64,000 bases of DNA from Ruegeria atlantica (GTDB lineage: Bacteria > Pseudomonadota > Alphaproteobacteria > Rhodobacterales > Rhodobacteraceae). Positions 36,291 through 46,711 of the stretch are shown in pieces (position 1 is the first letter of the stretch; every line of letters starts with the position of its first letter). The notes below the pieces were generated by a model. That model did no database searches. It was given only the letters and a program-made list of their open reading frames with translations, and had not been told where the DNA came from. The stretch spans positions 124,001 to 188,000 of the forward strand of contig NZ_WQCG01000002.1 of assembly GCF_013032505.1 (NCBI RefSeq), written 5' to 3'. Both the position numbers and the translations under genes were made by a program.

Positions 36291-36868
36291 CAGGAAAGGG
36301 GCTCGGTCATGAGACAGAGGTCAAGGCTGTCGTGCTATAAGGCGACCCTACCAATACAGCATCGTCTCAAAATGTCCGAAAAAGTTAAGCGTAGAACCTT
36401 TCGCCAAGTTTCTCTTTTTCGGTTCACGGCTCAGAATCGACTTTGGGCAAAAAGCGCGAATTCCCGCTTTGAAGGCTCAGACTGGCCTGATTGTGTCTGG
36501 ATGGGAATAAATAGTCCGATGGCAAAAGGATTGGCGGGCTTTTGGAACTTAAACGCGAGTCGTCCAAAGACGTGCTCAAACGAACCTTGTTGCATCCTCC
36601 TGCAAATTTTTACCAAGTTTTCAATGCCATGCAGATCAGAATGCCAGTTCATTCGACCAAAAGAGACTCTTTGATGCTGCCATGGGCAGCCTGCAGTCGA
36701 CAGCCAGAAAAGCATACAATACGCTTGTCTACATCGAATTCGTTTGTTTTGCCGATGTATTTGACCTGAGGGGTCGTAGCGCAAATTTCGTAGGGCAATT
36801 GTCAAAGACGCAACCTATTTTGCGCTGTTTGCTACGATAACCCCCTTTGGTCGGTTTAAGGGGTTGAT
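36291..36868. other. Unassigned region upstream of the NRPS/PKS gene
   Basis: About 580 bp with no recognisable gene. Several frames of 65-130 codons exist on both strands but none has an SD, family motifs or consistent character. It must contain the promoter of the NRPS/PKS gene and may be eroded coding DNA like the neighbouring pseudogene. Confidence 0.5.
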
Positions 36869-39800
36869 ATGTTAAATGGTTCTGCCGTCAGGTCTTTGCG
36901 CTCTTTGAGGTTTGATCCTGCGCTGGACCTCTATCAAAGCATGCTTCGCGTGTGCGCTATCGTACCAGACAAGGTCGCGCTGATCGGTGACGAGCGGGAG
37001 TACACGTACGCGGAAATTGCAGATGCCGCTGATCGAATTGCCCTGCATTTGATGTCAAAGAGTGTTTTGCCGGGCGACAACGTGGCGATGATCATGGATC
37101 GCACGCCCGAAGCAATCCTAACCATGTGCGGTATCATGCGTGCGGGCGGGACCTTTGTGCCATTGGACCCAGCCTATGACATAAAGCAAGCAGGGTACGT
37201 TATAGCGGATTCCAAACCATCCGCTATCCTGTGGGAGGAGCACTACAAGCCCATTGCCGATGAACTGAATTCGAACCAGGTTGCCAGTCTGAATGCGCTC
37301 GACCTATTGAATTCTGATCCCGATGAGAAGCGTGACTTTCCGAACAGAACTGGTCTGGATGCGTGTTACATAATGTATACGTCTGGATCGACCGGACAGC
37401 CAAAAGGTGTTGTGTTACCTCATCGGTCCATCGTTCGGCTCGGATTTGACCAACCAATCGGACAAGTTCTTCCCAACGACATAACGTTGGCGAGTTCGAC
37501 CATTGCGTGTGACGGTTTCACTTGGGAAACATGGCCCGCGCTTTTGAACGGAGGGTCGGTCGCAGTTGTGGCCGAGCCCAAGCCGGCATTGGACAAGCTT
37601 GCCGCAACTATTTCCCGTCATGGTGTAAGTGTCGCCTTCTTTTACACCGGAATGTCACATCTGCTGATCGAACATCACCTTGATGCGCTAAGCAGTTTGC
37701 GCCGTTTTGGTGCGGCGGGTGATGTGCTGTCCCCTTCACATGTTCGTAGTCTGAAAGATGCGCATCCCGGAATCGAAGTCATAAACGGTTACGGACCCAC
37801 AGAAAACTCCGCCCTAACCACGATGCACGTCGTTACCGAAGCGGACCTTGTTGGTGGTACAATTCCGATAGGCGTGCCGACTGGTCACTGCGACTGTTTC
37901 GTCGTGAACGAAAACCATAACGAACTGGGGGCCGGAGAGGTCGGGCAGCTAGTTGCCGCGGGACCGAGTGTGGCACTTGGCTATCTCAACAAACCCGAAC
38001 GGACGGCCGAGTCCTTTATTTCAGATCCGCGCCCGACTCACACCGGACAAGTGTACTTGTCAGGAGATCTGGTCCGGCGGCGCGACGATGGTGTCTATGA
38101 ATTTCTAGGGCGTGTCGATCGACAGGTAAAAATTGGTGGTCGTCGCATTGAACTGGACGGAATTGAACATCACCTACGTGAATTGCCGATGATTTTGGAT
38201 GCTGCGGTTACTTTGACCAAGGCAGATACTGGTGAAAAACGCATAACAGCCTTTTTGAAACCGTCAGGCGATATGCCTGCTGATAAACGCGCCTTCGTCC
38301 GCGAGGTTATGGCCGAACTCGGGAGAGCCTTGCCGGAGGGCGCCCTGCCTCGGACGAACCGGGTTGTGGCAGACTTTCCATTAACCCCAAGCAACAAGAT
38401 CGACCGAAAAGCGTTGGTCGACAGCGTCGAATCGAAGGACTTGGAAAGCAACGGCAACACTGGGCCAATTTTCCAATCAACCCGAACTCCAATATTCCAA
38501 TCGACCCGTAAACCGCTAGACGCTGCCGAGATCGCACGAACTCTTGCGAAGATTTATGATGAGACATTGGGTTGCGGAGAGTTGGCTTCAGACGCAACAT
38601 TCTTCGAAGCAGGGGGAACATCTCTGCAACTGATTGGCGTTCATGCGGAAGTGATGAAACGTTTAAACGTACGGTTCGACATCACACTCATGTTCGAAGT
38701 CCCGCGTCTGGGCCCTTTGTCCGAGGCAATCGCCGCGATCGAAATGAGTGGAAACGAGTCGCTGTCATCTCAGGAGCCAGAACAAGGAGCTCAAGAACGG
38801 GCTGACCTGAACTTACCTGAGAATGCAATCGCAATTGTGGGCATGGCAGCCAAACTGCCCGGGTCACAGTCTCTTGATGAGTTCTGGGAGCACATTCAGA
38901 ACGGCGACAATATGATCAAGCCATTTTCATCGGGCGAACTAGAAGATAGCTTCACGCCGGAACAACGTGCATCGGACAGTTTTGTAGCGGCCCGCCCGAT
39001 CCTTTCGGATGCAGGGATGTTCGATGCCAAGTTTTTTTCAATGCACGCCCGTGAGGCGGCAACTATGGACCCGCAAGCCCGTGTGTTCCTTGAGATTTGC
39101 TATCATGCCTTGGAAAACAGCGGGCACGATCCATGGCGGACACGCATGCCGGTGGGCGTATACGCGGGGTCGTCGTCGACCACATATCTGATTCAAAACA
39201 TATTGTCCGACCGTCAAGCAGCCGAGGCGTATATGTCGAATTATCAGACCGGTAAGATTTCTGAACTTACCGGCAATATTGGCGATTGCCTGGCAACTCG
39301 GGTGTCTTACAAGCTGGACCTGCACGGTCCTGCGATGACAGTACAGACGGCGTGTTCGACGTCGCTGACCGCGATTTCGCAGGCATTGTTGGCATTGCGC
39401 GCGGGCCAATGCGACATGGCTTTGGCGGGAGGCGTTTCGATCACCTTTCCCCAAAAGCGCGGGTATATCGCGCAAGAAGGTGGGTTGTCGTCAGATGACG
39501 GCACGTGCCGACCGTTTGACGCTGAAGCCAGCGGAACGGTTTTCGGGCACGGTGCCGGCGTTGTTGTATTGCGCAGACTTAAAGATGCCGTAGCAGACGG
39601 TGATCACATCCATGCGGTTATTCTGGGCTCCGGTATCAATAACGATGGTGCCGACAAAATATCTTACACGGCACCAACGGTACGCGGTCAGGCGGATGCA
39701 ATTCGCCGAGCGCACAAAGATGCTGCAATCGAACCTAAAAGTGTGACTTACGTCGAATGCCACGGAACCGCGACACCTCTCGGGGACCCTATTGAAATTA

Positions 39801-42800
39801 GTGGGCTGCGTCAGGCGTTCGGCGAAGCAGCTGTCGAAGGGGGCTGTGCACTCGGGTCTGTCAAAGGCAATATCGGTCATCTGGATGCGGCTGCCGGCGT
39901 AACCAGCGTAATCAAAACAGTGCTGATGCTGAAACATCGCAAGATTCCTCCTGTGGCAAACTTCTCCAGTCTGAACCCTAGAATAGAACTGGAAGGTACT
40001 CCGTTCCGGGTTCCGAGTTCCCTCTCGGATTGGGTGTCGGATGGACCATTGCGCGCCGGTGTCAGTTCTTTCGGAGTGGGGGGGACCAATGTCCACTTGG
40101 TGCTGGAGGAGGCGCCGCAAATAGTGCAGGACGCTGAGACTGCTTCCCTTCAAACGGTTGTCATTTCGGCGAAGACGCCGGAAGCCTTGGCCGAGATGAA
40201 GGGTGACTTAGCGGACGCCTTGGAGAACCCCAACGCGCCGAGACTGGCGGATGCGGCCTATACCTTGCAAGAGGGACGAGCCGTTTTTGAGTACCGTCAG
40301 GCTGTCGCGGGCTCGAATCCTGAAGAGGTCGCCAAAACCTTACGCGCTGCACCCGCTATCCGTAAGCCTGCGATGCGGGGCAAACCAACTGTAACATTCA
40401 TGTTCCCTGGTCAGGGATCTCAGTACCCGGGCATGGGCAGCGGTCTGTACCAAACCGAACCTGAATTTGCGCAGTGGATTGATAAAGGTGCGGAAATATT
40501 ACGCCCGGTTCTTGGCTTAGACGTAAAGACAATGCTGTGTTTCGCAGACGCCAGTGACCAGGACCTCGCGCGTGCGTTGCGCGAAACCCGCCTGACTCAG
40601 CCAGCGTTGTTCTTGACCCAATACGCCTGTGCAAAGCTGTGGATGGCTCGTGGCATAAGCCCAGCGTCAATGATTGGCCATTCGGTTGGCGAGTTCACCG
40701 CCGCCACGTTGGGTGGCGTCATGGATTTTGAAACCGGGTTGTCGATCATCGCGAAACGAGGCCAACTGATGCAGGATCAGCCAGGCGGTGCGATGTTGTC
40801 CGTTAGAGCACCGATTGAGGCTCTGGATGATTATCTGGATGATACCGTCGATGTCGCCGCGCGCAATGCGCCTCGTTTAAATGTATTGGCCGGAGACTTT
40901 GATGCAATTGCGTCGATTGACGATCGACTGAAAGAGGCCGGTATTCCGTGTACACGTCTTCACACTTCTCATGCGTTTCATTCACGCATGATGGACCCGG
41001 TGTGTGAAGGCCTGTTGGAAGCGGTCACTCAAAAAACGCTACAACCAACGAAAATTCCATATGTCAGCTGTGTAACGGGCGATTGGATTTCCGAGAATGA
41101 ATGCACAGACCCGTCATATTGGGCGACCCAGGCGCGAGCAGCGGTGAATTTTGCGGACGCGGTTTCGACACTCGTGACCGAAGATCCAGCCGCGTTGCTC
41201 GAGGTTGGCGCTGGGAACACGTTATCTGCGTTCAGCACCCAAACATTGCCGCGGGATGCCTCGATTGCGGTGATACAGTCTTTGCCGGATCACACCCGTC
41301 CAGAAACGGATGAAGTCGCGATGGCCGCTGCAATGGGCTGCCTGTGGGGATGTGGCGTCGATGTAGACTGGAACAAGCTGGGTCCGCGCGGAAACCGGCG
41401 CGTACCTCTGCCAACTTATCCATTCCAACGCAAACTGCATTGGGTCGATGCGCCAGCGCCTTCCATCGGAGCAGCAACTTCCTCGTCACCCGCACCGACC
41501 ACGGCAATCGTAAATCCTGTTTCAAGTGTAAGTGAGTTCTCTTCTATGCCGACATCCAATTCACAAGAACAGATTGAGCGCAAGCCGCGCCTGATCAGTG
41601 AGATTCTAGCCATTTTGAGCGAAGTTTCTGGTGAAGATCTGGGGCCAGAAGATGCACCGGCAACATTTTTGGAACTTGGGTTTGACTCCTTGTTCCTCGG
41701 ACAGGTCACCCAAAAATTGAATGCTGATTATGGGATCGATCTGACATTCCGGCAACTAATGTCCGACTATCCGTCCGCCGAGGCGCTCGTTGATTACCTG
41801 GATGAAAGCCTACCCCCCGAAACGGCTGTTCCCTCGGTTGAACCGGAGGCCACACAAAAGGTCACGCAAAGCGCTACGCAACCAGCGGCTCCTGCGGTAT
41901 TGACACCATCAGTTGTGCCCTCCGCGCCGATTGGCGATGGGTCAGTCGCTGCTGTCATGCAGGCGCAGGTGGCTGCTATGCAGTCACTTTTTGCACAACA
42001 GCTTCAGGCTTTGTCTGGAGCTCAGACGGCGGCACCTACTGCCGTGGCCAGTACACAAAAAGTCGAGACAGAGACTAAACCTGCAATTCCTGCGCTGCCC
42101 AAAAATGCGGCAAGCAAAGGCACCTTTTCGATTGGACGTGCAACCAATGCAGGCGGCGGCGACCTTACGTCCGAGCAACTGGCCTTTGCGCGAGACTTGG
42201 CAACCAGTTACAGCCAGCGGCACGCCAAATCCAAAGAGTATGTACAGACCTACCGGTCTGTGATGGCCGACCCACGCACGGCAGCTGGGTTTCGCGCTGA
42301 ATGGAAGGAGTTGGTGTTCCCGATCGTATCCGATCGTTCCAAAGGTGCGCGCCTGTGGGATATTGATGGTAATGAATTCATAGATCTGGTCAGTGGCTTC
42401 GGGCCAATAGCTTTTGGCCATTCGCCGGACTTTGTAATTGATGCTGTATCACGTCAGATGGAACGTGGCTTTGCAATTGGACCGCAATGTGACCTCGCCG
42501 GCCCAGTTCTGGAACGTTTTGCTAAATTCGTAGGTCATGAGCGTGCTACCTTCTGTAACACCGGGTCTGAGGCTGTGATGGCAGCAATGCGCATTGCACG
42601 AACGGTAACAGGTCGCGACCAGATCGTAGTTTTTGGCAGTGACTACCATGGCCAGTTCGACGAAGTATTGGTTAAAGGCAAGTCACGTGGTGGCGACCCT
42701 GCGGCTCTGCCGATTGCACCGGGAATTCCGCGCTCGAGCCTGTCCAACATGGTTGTGTTGCCGTATGGCGCGCCAGAAAGCATCGATTGGATTCGCGAAA

Positions 42801-45800
42801 ATATTGGCTCAGTCGCTGCTGTTGTTGTCGAACCAGTACAGAGCCGAAATCCAAACCTGCGCCCTAAGGAATTTGTGCGTGAACTACGCCATATCACAAG
42901 CGAAAGCGGTGCGGCCTTGGTCATGGATGAAATTGTGACCGGATTCCGGGTTGGTGCCCGGGGAATGCAGGGCGAGTGGGATATCCAGGCCGACATGGCA
43001 ACCTACGGCAAGGTAATCGGAGGCGGTATGCCAATTGGCATGCTTGCAGGTTCAGCCCGGTTTATGGATGCACTCGACGGCGGCATGTGGCAGTTCGGTG
43101 ATGACTCGGTCCCGGAAGTTTCTCCAACCTTCTTTGCAGGAACGTTCGTTCGTCATCCGTTGATTGTTGCCGCGGTGGACGCAACGCTAGAACATATGGG
43201 CACCAATGGGTCCGATCTTTGGCAGCGCACGGCCGCCCGGACAGCTGATGCAGTCGGCAGGATGAATGCCATTCTTGTAGCGCGCGGGTTACCGCAATTG
43301 GTCGAAAGCTATTCAAGCTGGTTTGTTCCAAAACTAATGGACTTCGATCCCAATGCCGCCCTGTTTTATCCGCTCATGAAGATGGCCGGTATCCATGTTC
43401 AGGTCGGGTATGCCTGCTTCTTTACGACTGCCCATACTGAACAGGACTTCGATGCGGTTGTGAACGCGTTTGAACAATCCGTCGATGCGCTCAGAAGCGT
43501 TGGTATCCTTGTCGGCGACGGAAAAGCCAAACCCGTCGCTACAACGCCGGTAGCCAAACCGCCAACCGAAGGTATCCCCCTGACCGAAGCACAGCGCGAA
43601 GTTTGGATGACCAGTCAACTAGGAGAGAAAGCGTCGTGCAGTTTCAATGAAAGCGCCTCGTTCCGTCTAACGGGTTCATTGAACCAAGACGCCTTACAAC
43701 GGGCGCTTAACCGTGTAATTGAACGGCATGATGGGTTGCGTCAGGTCTTTGCCAAAAACGGTGAGACGTTCAACATTGTCGATCCATTCGAACTGCAGCT
43801 TACGCTTCATGATCTGAGTGACAAAGAAGACCCAGAGGCTGCGTTGGCCGGCATTGTGCACGAAGACTCTTCGATTGAAATCGACTTGATTTCGGGGCCT
43901 CCCATACGGTCTTTCGTTGCACGGATGTCGGCGGAAGAACATGTTCTGATCATCAATGCACACCATATCGTATGCGACGGCTGGTCATACAACGTACTGG
44001 CTTCGGACCTGGTGGCATTTTACAAAGAAGAGGTTTCGAGTACGCCGGCGAACCTTCCACCGGCACCGTCTTTCGCCGCCTATGCCGCCACTCAGTCCGG
44101 TAAAAATGTGCGACCGGCGACGCGCGCCTATTGGGAAGAACAATATTCAGAACCTACTGAATTGCCGGATATACCAACCGATCATTCTAGACCTGCAATC
44201 AAAACATTCTCCGGTGCGACTTGCACGGCGCGCATATCGGGAGATGTCGCGTCAGCGGCACGTAAGGCCGGTGCCGCGCAAGGTTGTACGCTGTTTGCAA
44301 CGCTGTTTGCCGCGTTGCAGATCGTATTAGGACGGCTGACCGGGTCTCATGATCTGGTCATAGGTGTGCCAACCGGCGGGCAGGCCTTGCTGGACAACAA
44401 CGAAATGGTTGGTCACTGCGTCAATTTCCTGCCGATCCGCGCCGTTCAAGACCCGAATGCTTCGGTTGCTGACTTTCTGACGCAGGTACGTGATCAGGTA
44501 ATGAATGCATTTGACCATCAGGATTATACCTACGGAACACTTGTTCGCGATCTGAATATCGAGCGCACGTTGAACCGGTTGCCGCTCACAGAAGTGCAGT
44601 TCAATCTGGAACGACTGGGCGAGGTCGTAGATATGGGCCCGCTTAGCATGACGTCGGCACCCAACCCTAAAACAGCTGTGAATTTCGACCTGTTCTTTAA
44701 CGTGATCGAACGTCGCGACGGTCTGCGAGTGGATGTCGATTACAACACTGACGTTTATAACGAAGACACGGTGATGCGTTGGATGAAGTACTTTGAGACA
44801 GTTCTTTCCGAACTGGCAGAGGATTCCGCGCGCCCTCTAGCTAAGGTTAACGTTCAGCCCGCCGACGAGCTCGAGTGGATGCTGGAGACTGTGAATCGAA
44901 CGAGCGAGGCATTGCCACAGGCGACAACGCTCGACAGGCTAATTTCGGAAACTGCCAAAACTTATCCAAACGCGATCGCAGTTGAGGATAATCTGGGACA
45001 GCTCAGCTATACGGAACTTGACCGGCTAAGTGATGCGGTCGCCGCTGACATCCAGGCCCTTGTTCGGGGTTCCGGCGGCCGGATTGCCGTGGCCATGTCT
45101 CGGTCATCACAATGCCTGGCAGCTTTGCTCGGCGTTCTGAAAAGCGGCAACGCTTACGTGCCGATTGATCCCGCTCAACCCGCTTCGCGGCTGCGCATGA
45201 TACTTGAGACGGCAGATGTTTCTGCTGTCCTGCACGATCAGGCCAATCTACCCGAATGCGCTGAAGGTCTTGATCTGCCTGAGCTTCAGATGAGTCAAGT
45301 AAGAGCGGGTGGCATTCCTTCGATCATCGCAGATAGAGTTGATCCAACGGCGTATGTGATGTTCACCTCGGGTTCTACCGGTACGCCAAAAGGGGTTGAG
45401 ATCGGCCATCGCTCGGTGATCAACTTCCTGACGTCTATGGCGGACGAACCCGGTTTCGACCCGCAATCGGTAATGTTGTCAGTGACTACAACGATGTTTG
45501 ATATCTCGGTTCTGGAACTGTTCCTGCCGTTGCTGCAGGGTGGTCGAGTGGTTATCGCGGCACAAGAAGACGTTCTGGACGGGTTCCGATTGGTCGAACG
45601 TTTGAAGCGTGGCGATGTCACGCATATTCAGGCCACGCCTACGCTGTGGGGCATGCTTCTTGAAGCTGGGTTACGGCCTGACAAAGGTTTGACCATGTTG
45701 GCGGGCGGTGAACCCTTGCCAGCCGATCTCGCAGAGAGGTTGATGGAAAGCGGCGCCGATCTCTGGAACATGTATGGCCCGACCGAGACCACGATCTGGT

Positions 45801-46711
45801 CTGCTGTTTCCAAGGTTCATTCGGGCGAACTGATTACGATTGGTCATCCCATAGCCAATACTGAATTGCATGTGCTTGGTCCTGACGACCAGCCGTTGCC
45901 AATCGGGGCTGAGGGCGAACTGAACATAGGTGGTACAGGGTTGGCCAAGGGGTACTTCCGACGCGACGATCTAACACAAGCAGCATTTCGTGAAGTGTCC
46001 CTGAACGGGCACCCACGTCTTTTGTATAAGACCGGCGATGTTGCCCGTCGTTTGGTCGACGGCACAATCCAAGTGTTGGGTCGCAATGATGGGCAGATCA
46101 AATTGCGCGGTTTCCGCATCGAGCTTGGAGAGATTGAAACGGCAATGCGCGCGGTGCGCGGCGTTCAGGCGGCCGCCGCGACTTTGCGTCCTTCGCCGCG
46201 TGGAGACAAGCAGCTGGTCGGATATGTCGTTGCCGAGCCAGGACATGACCCCAAACCGGAAAGCCTGACTACGGCTTTGGCCGACCGGCTGCCGCACTAC
46301 ATGGTGCCGACTGCTTGGGTATTCCTCAGTAATCTGCCCAAAACCGGCAACGAAAAATTGGATCGCAAAGCTCTGCCTGATCCGGATGTCGTTGCTACAG
46401 TCACCGCATTGTACACTGAGCCCAGTACGCCGACGGAAAAGAAAATGGCAAAAATCTGGGAAGACGCTCTGGGTATCGATCAAATTTCAACGTCGCAAAC
46501 CCTTTTTGCGTTGGGCGCAGATTCCTTAACAGTATTCCGTATTGCCGCGCGCATGATCGATGCTGATTTGAACGTTGAGGCGAGGCACCTATTGGAATAC
46601 CCCTCAATTGCGCGCCTTGCCGCATTTGCTGACAATCGGGTAGAGGAGGACAGCGCACCGCGCAAACCTTCGCTGAAATCCTATCGTCGCGGTGCCCGAC
46701 GGGGGCTATAA
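36869..46711 (+). CDS. Hybrid NRPS/PKS, domain order A-T-KS-AT-T-AMT-C-A-T
   Basis: 3280 residues. A1 about 20-515 (YTSGSTGQPKGVVLPH near 170; NKIDRK). T1 Ser585 (GGTSLQL). KS about 652-1080: Cys829 (TACSTS), His in ECHGTATPLGDP and GNIGHLDAAAG. AT about 1175-1480: Ser1272 (GHSVGE) with HAFH near 1366, the malonyl-CoA type. T2 Ser1607 (LGFDSLF). AMT about 1770-2215, glutamate-semialdehyde-aminotransferase type: MDEIVTGFR and PLP Lys2048 (YGKVIGGG). C about 2235-2670 with intact HHIVCDG. A2 about 2688-3170; pocket residues read roughly DILQ-GMIWK, which I remember as glycine-like. T2b Ser3219 (LGADSLT), then a basic tail. No KR, DH, ER or TE. Inferred chemistry: A1 acid extended by malonate, beta-ketone transaminated to beta-amine, amide to the A2 amino acid. 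AGGGG precedes the ATG. Stop overlaps the convergent hydrolase by 6 bp. Related in logic to mycosubtilin and microcystin synthases. Confidence 0.92.
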   Translation: MLNGSAVRSLRSLRFDPALDLYQSMLRVCAIVPDKVALIGDEREYTYAEIADAADRIALHLMSKSVLPGDNVAMIMDRTPEAILTMCGIMRAGGTFVPLDPAYDIKQAGYVIADSKPSAILWEEHYKPIADELNSNQVASLNALDLLNSDPDEKRDFPNRTGLDACYIMYTSGSTGQPKGVVLPHRSIVRLGFDQPIGQVLPNDITLASSTIACDGFTWETWPALLNGGSVAVVAEPKPALDKLAATISRHGVSVAFFYTGMSHLLIEHHLDALSSLRRFGAAGDVLSPSHVRSLKDAHPGIEVINGYGPTENSALTTMHVVTEADLVGGTIPIGVPTGHCDCFVVNENHNELGAGEVGQLVAAGPSVALGYLNKPERTAESFISDPRPTHTGQVYLSGDLVRRRDDGVYEFLGRVDRQVKIGGRRIELDGIEHHLRELPMILDAAVTLTKADTGEKRITAFLKPSGDMPADKRAFVREVMAELGRALPEGALPRTNRVVADFPLTPSNKIDRKALVDSVESKDLESNGNTGPIFQSTRTPIFQSTRKPLDAAEIARTLAKIYDETLGCGELASDATFFEAGGTSLQLIGVHAEVMKRLNVRFDITLMFEVPRLGPLSEAIAAIEMSGNESLSSQEPEQGAQERADLNLPENAIAIVGMAAKLPGSQSLDEFWEHIQNGDNMIKPFSSGELEDSFTPEQRASDSFVAARPILSDAGMFDAKFFSMHAREAATMDPQARVFLEICYHALENSGHDPWRTRMPVGVYAGSSSTTYLIQNILSDRQAAEAYMSNYQTGKISELTGNIGDCLATRVSYKLDLHGPAMTVQTACSTSLTAISQALLALRAGQCDMALAGGVSITFPQKRGYIAQEGGLSSDDGTCRPFDAEASGTVFGHGAGVVVLRRLKDAVADGDHIHAVILGSGINNDGADKISYTAPTVRGQADAIRRAHKDAAIEPKSVTYVECHGTATPLGDPIEISGLRQAFGEAAVEGGCALGSVKGNIGHLDAAAGVTSVIKTVLMLKHRKIPPVANFSSLNPRIELEGTPFRVPSSLSDWVSDGPLRAGVSSFGVGGTNVHLVLEEAPQIVQDAETASLQTVVISAKTPEALAEMKGDLADALENPNAPRLADAAYTLQEGRAVFEYRQAVAGSNPEEVAKTLRAAPAIRKPAMRGKPTVTFMFPGQGSQYPGMGSGLYQTEPEFAQWIDKGAEILRPVLGLDVKTMLCFADASDQDLARALRETRLTQPALFLTQYACAKLWMARGISPASMIGHSVGEFTAATLGGVMDFETGLSIIAKRGQLMQDQPGGAMLSVRAPIEALDDYLDDTVDVAARNAPRLNVLAGDFDAIASIDDRLKEAGIPCTRLHTSHAFHSRMMDPVCEGLLEAVTQKTLQPTKIPYVSCVTGDWISENECTDPSYWATQARAAVNFADAVSTLVTEDPAALLEVGAGNTLSAFSTQTLPRDASIAVIQSLPDHTRPETDEVAMAAAMGCLWGCGVDVDWNKLGPRGNRRVPLPTYPFQRKLHWVDAPAPSIGAATSSSPAPTTAIVNPVSSVSEFSSMPTSNSQEQIERKPRLISEILAILSEVSGEDLGPEDAPATFLELGFDSLFLGQVTQKLNADYGIDLTFRQLMSDYPSAEALVDYLDESLPPETAVPSVEPEATQKVTQSATQPAAPAVLTPSVVPSAPIGDGSVAAVMQAQVAAMQSLFAQQLQALSGAQTAAPTAVASTQKVETETKPAIPALPKNAASKGTFSIGRATNAGGGDLTSEQLAFARDLATSYSQRHAKSKEYVQTYRSVMADPRTAAGFRAEWKELVFPIVSDRSKGARLWDIDGNEFIDLVSGFGPIAFGHSPDFVIDAVSRQMERGFAIGPQCDLAGPVLERFAKFVGHERATFCNTGSEAVMAAMRIARTVTGRDQIVVFGSDYHGQFDEVLVKGKSRGGDPAALPIAPGIPRSSLSNMVVLPYGAPESIDWIRENIGSVAAVVVEPVQSRNPNLRPKEFVRELRHITSESGAALVMDEIVTGFRVGARGMQGEWDIQADMATYGKVIGGGMPIGMLAGSARFMDALDGGMWQFGDDSVPEVSPTFFAGTFVRHPLIVAAVDATLEHMGTNGSDLWQRTAARTADAVGRMNAILVARGLPQLVESYSSWFVPKLMDFDPNAALFYPLMKMAGIHVQVGYACFFTTAHTEQDFDAVVNAFEQSVDALRSVGILVGDGKAKPVATTPVAKPPTEGIPLTEAQREVWMTSQLGEKASCSFNESASFRLTGSLNQDALQRALNRVIERHDGLRQVFAKNGETFNIVDPFELQLTLHDLSDKEDPEAALAGIVHEDSSIEIDLISGPPIRSFVARMSAEEHVLIINAHHIVCDGWSYNVLASDLVAFYKEEVSSTPANLPPAPSFAAYAATQSGKNVRPATRAYWEEQYSEPTELPDIPTDHSRPAIKTFSGATCTARISGDVASAARKAGAAQGCTLFATLFAALQIVLGRLTGSHDLVIGVPTGGQALLDNNEMVGHCVNFLPIRAVQDPNASVADFLTQVRDQVMNAFDHQDYTYGTLVRDLNIERTLNRLPLTEVQFNLERLGEVVDMGPLSMTSAPNPKTAVNFDLFFNVIERRDGLRVDVDYNTDVYNEDTVMRWMKYFETVLSELAEDSARPLAKVNVQPADELEWMLETVNRTSEALPQATTLDRLISETAKTYPNAIAVEDNLGQLSYTELDRLSDAVAADIQALVRGSGGRIAVAMSRSSQCLAALLGVLKSGNAYVPIDPAQPASRLRMILETADVSAVLHDQANLPECAEGLDLPELQMSQVRAGGIPSIIADRVDPTAYVMFTSGSTGTPKGVEIGHRSVINFLTSMADEPGFDPQSVMLSVTTTMFDISVLELFLPLLQGGRVVIAAQEDVLDGFRLVERLKRGDVTHIQATPTLWGMLLEAGLRPDKGLTMLAGGEPLPADLAERLMESGADLWNMYGPTETTIWSAVSKVHSGELITIGHPIANTELHVLGPDDQPLPIGAEGELNIGGTGLAKGYFRRDDLTQAAFREVSLNGHPRLLYKTGDVARRLVDGTIQVLGRNDGQIKLRGFRIELGEIETAMRAVRGVQAAAATLRPSPRGDKQLVGYVVAEPGHDPKPESLTTALADRLPHYMVPTAWVFLSNLPKTGNEKLDRKALPDPDVVATVTALYTEPSTPTEKKMAKIWEDALGIDQISTSQTLFALGADSLTVFRIAARMIDADLNVEARHLLEYPSIARLAAFADNRVEEDSAPRKPSLKSYRRGARRGL

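Noticed and set aside
36431-36805. 124-codon leftward frame before the synthase gene, considered as a transposase remnant
   Set aside because: No DDE motif, no terminal inverted repeats and no recognisable family were found; left as unassigned DNA.
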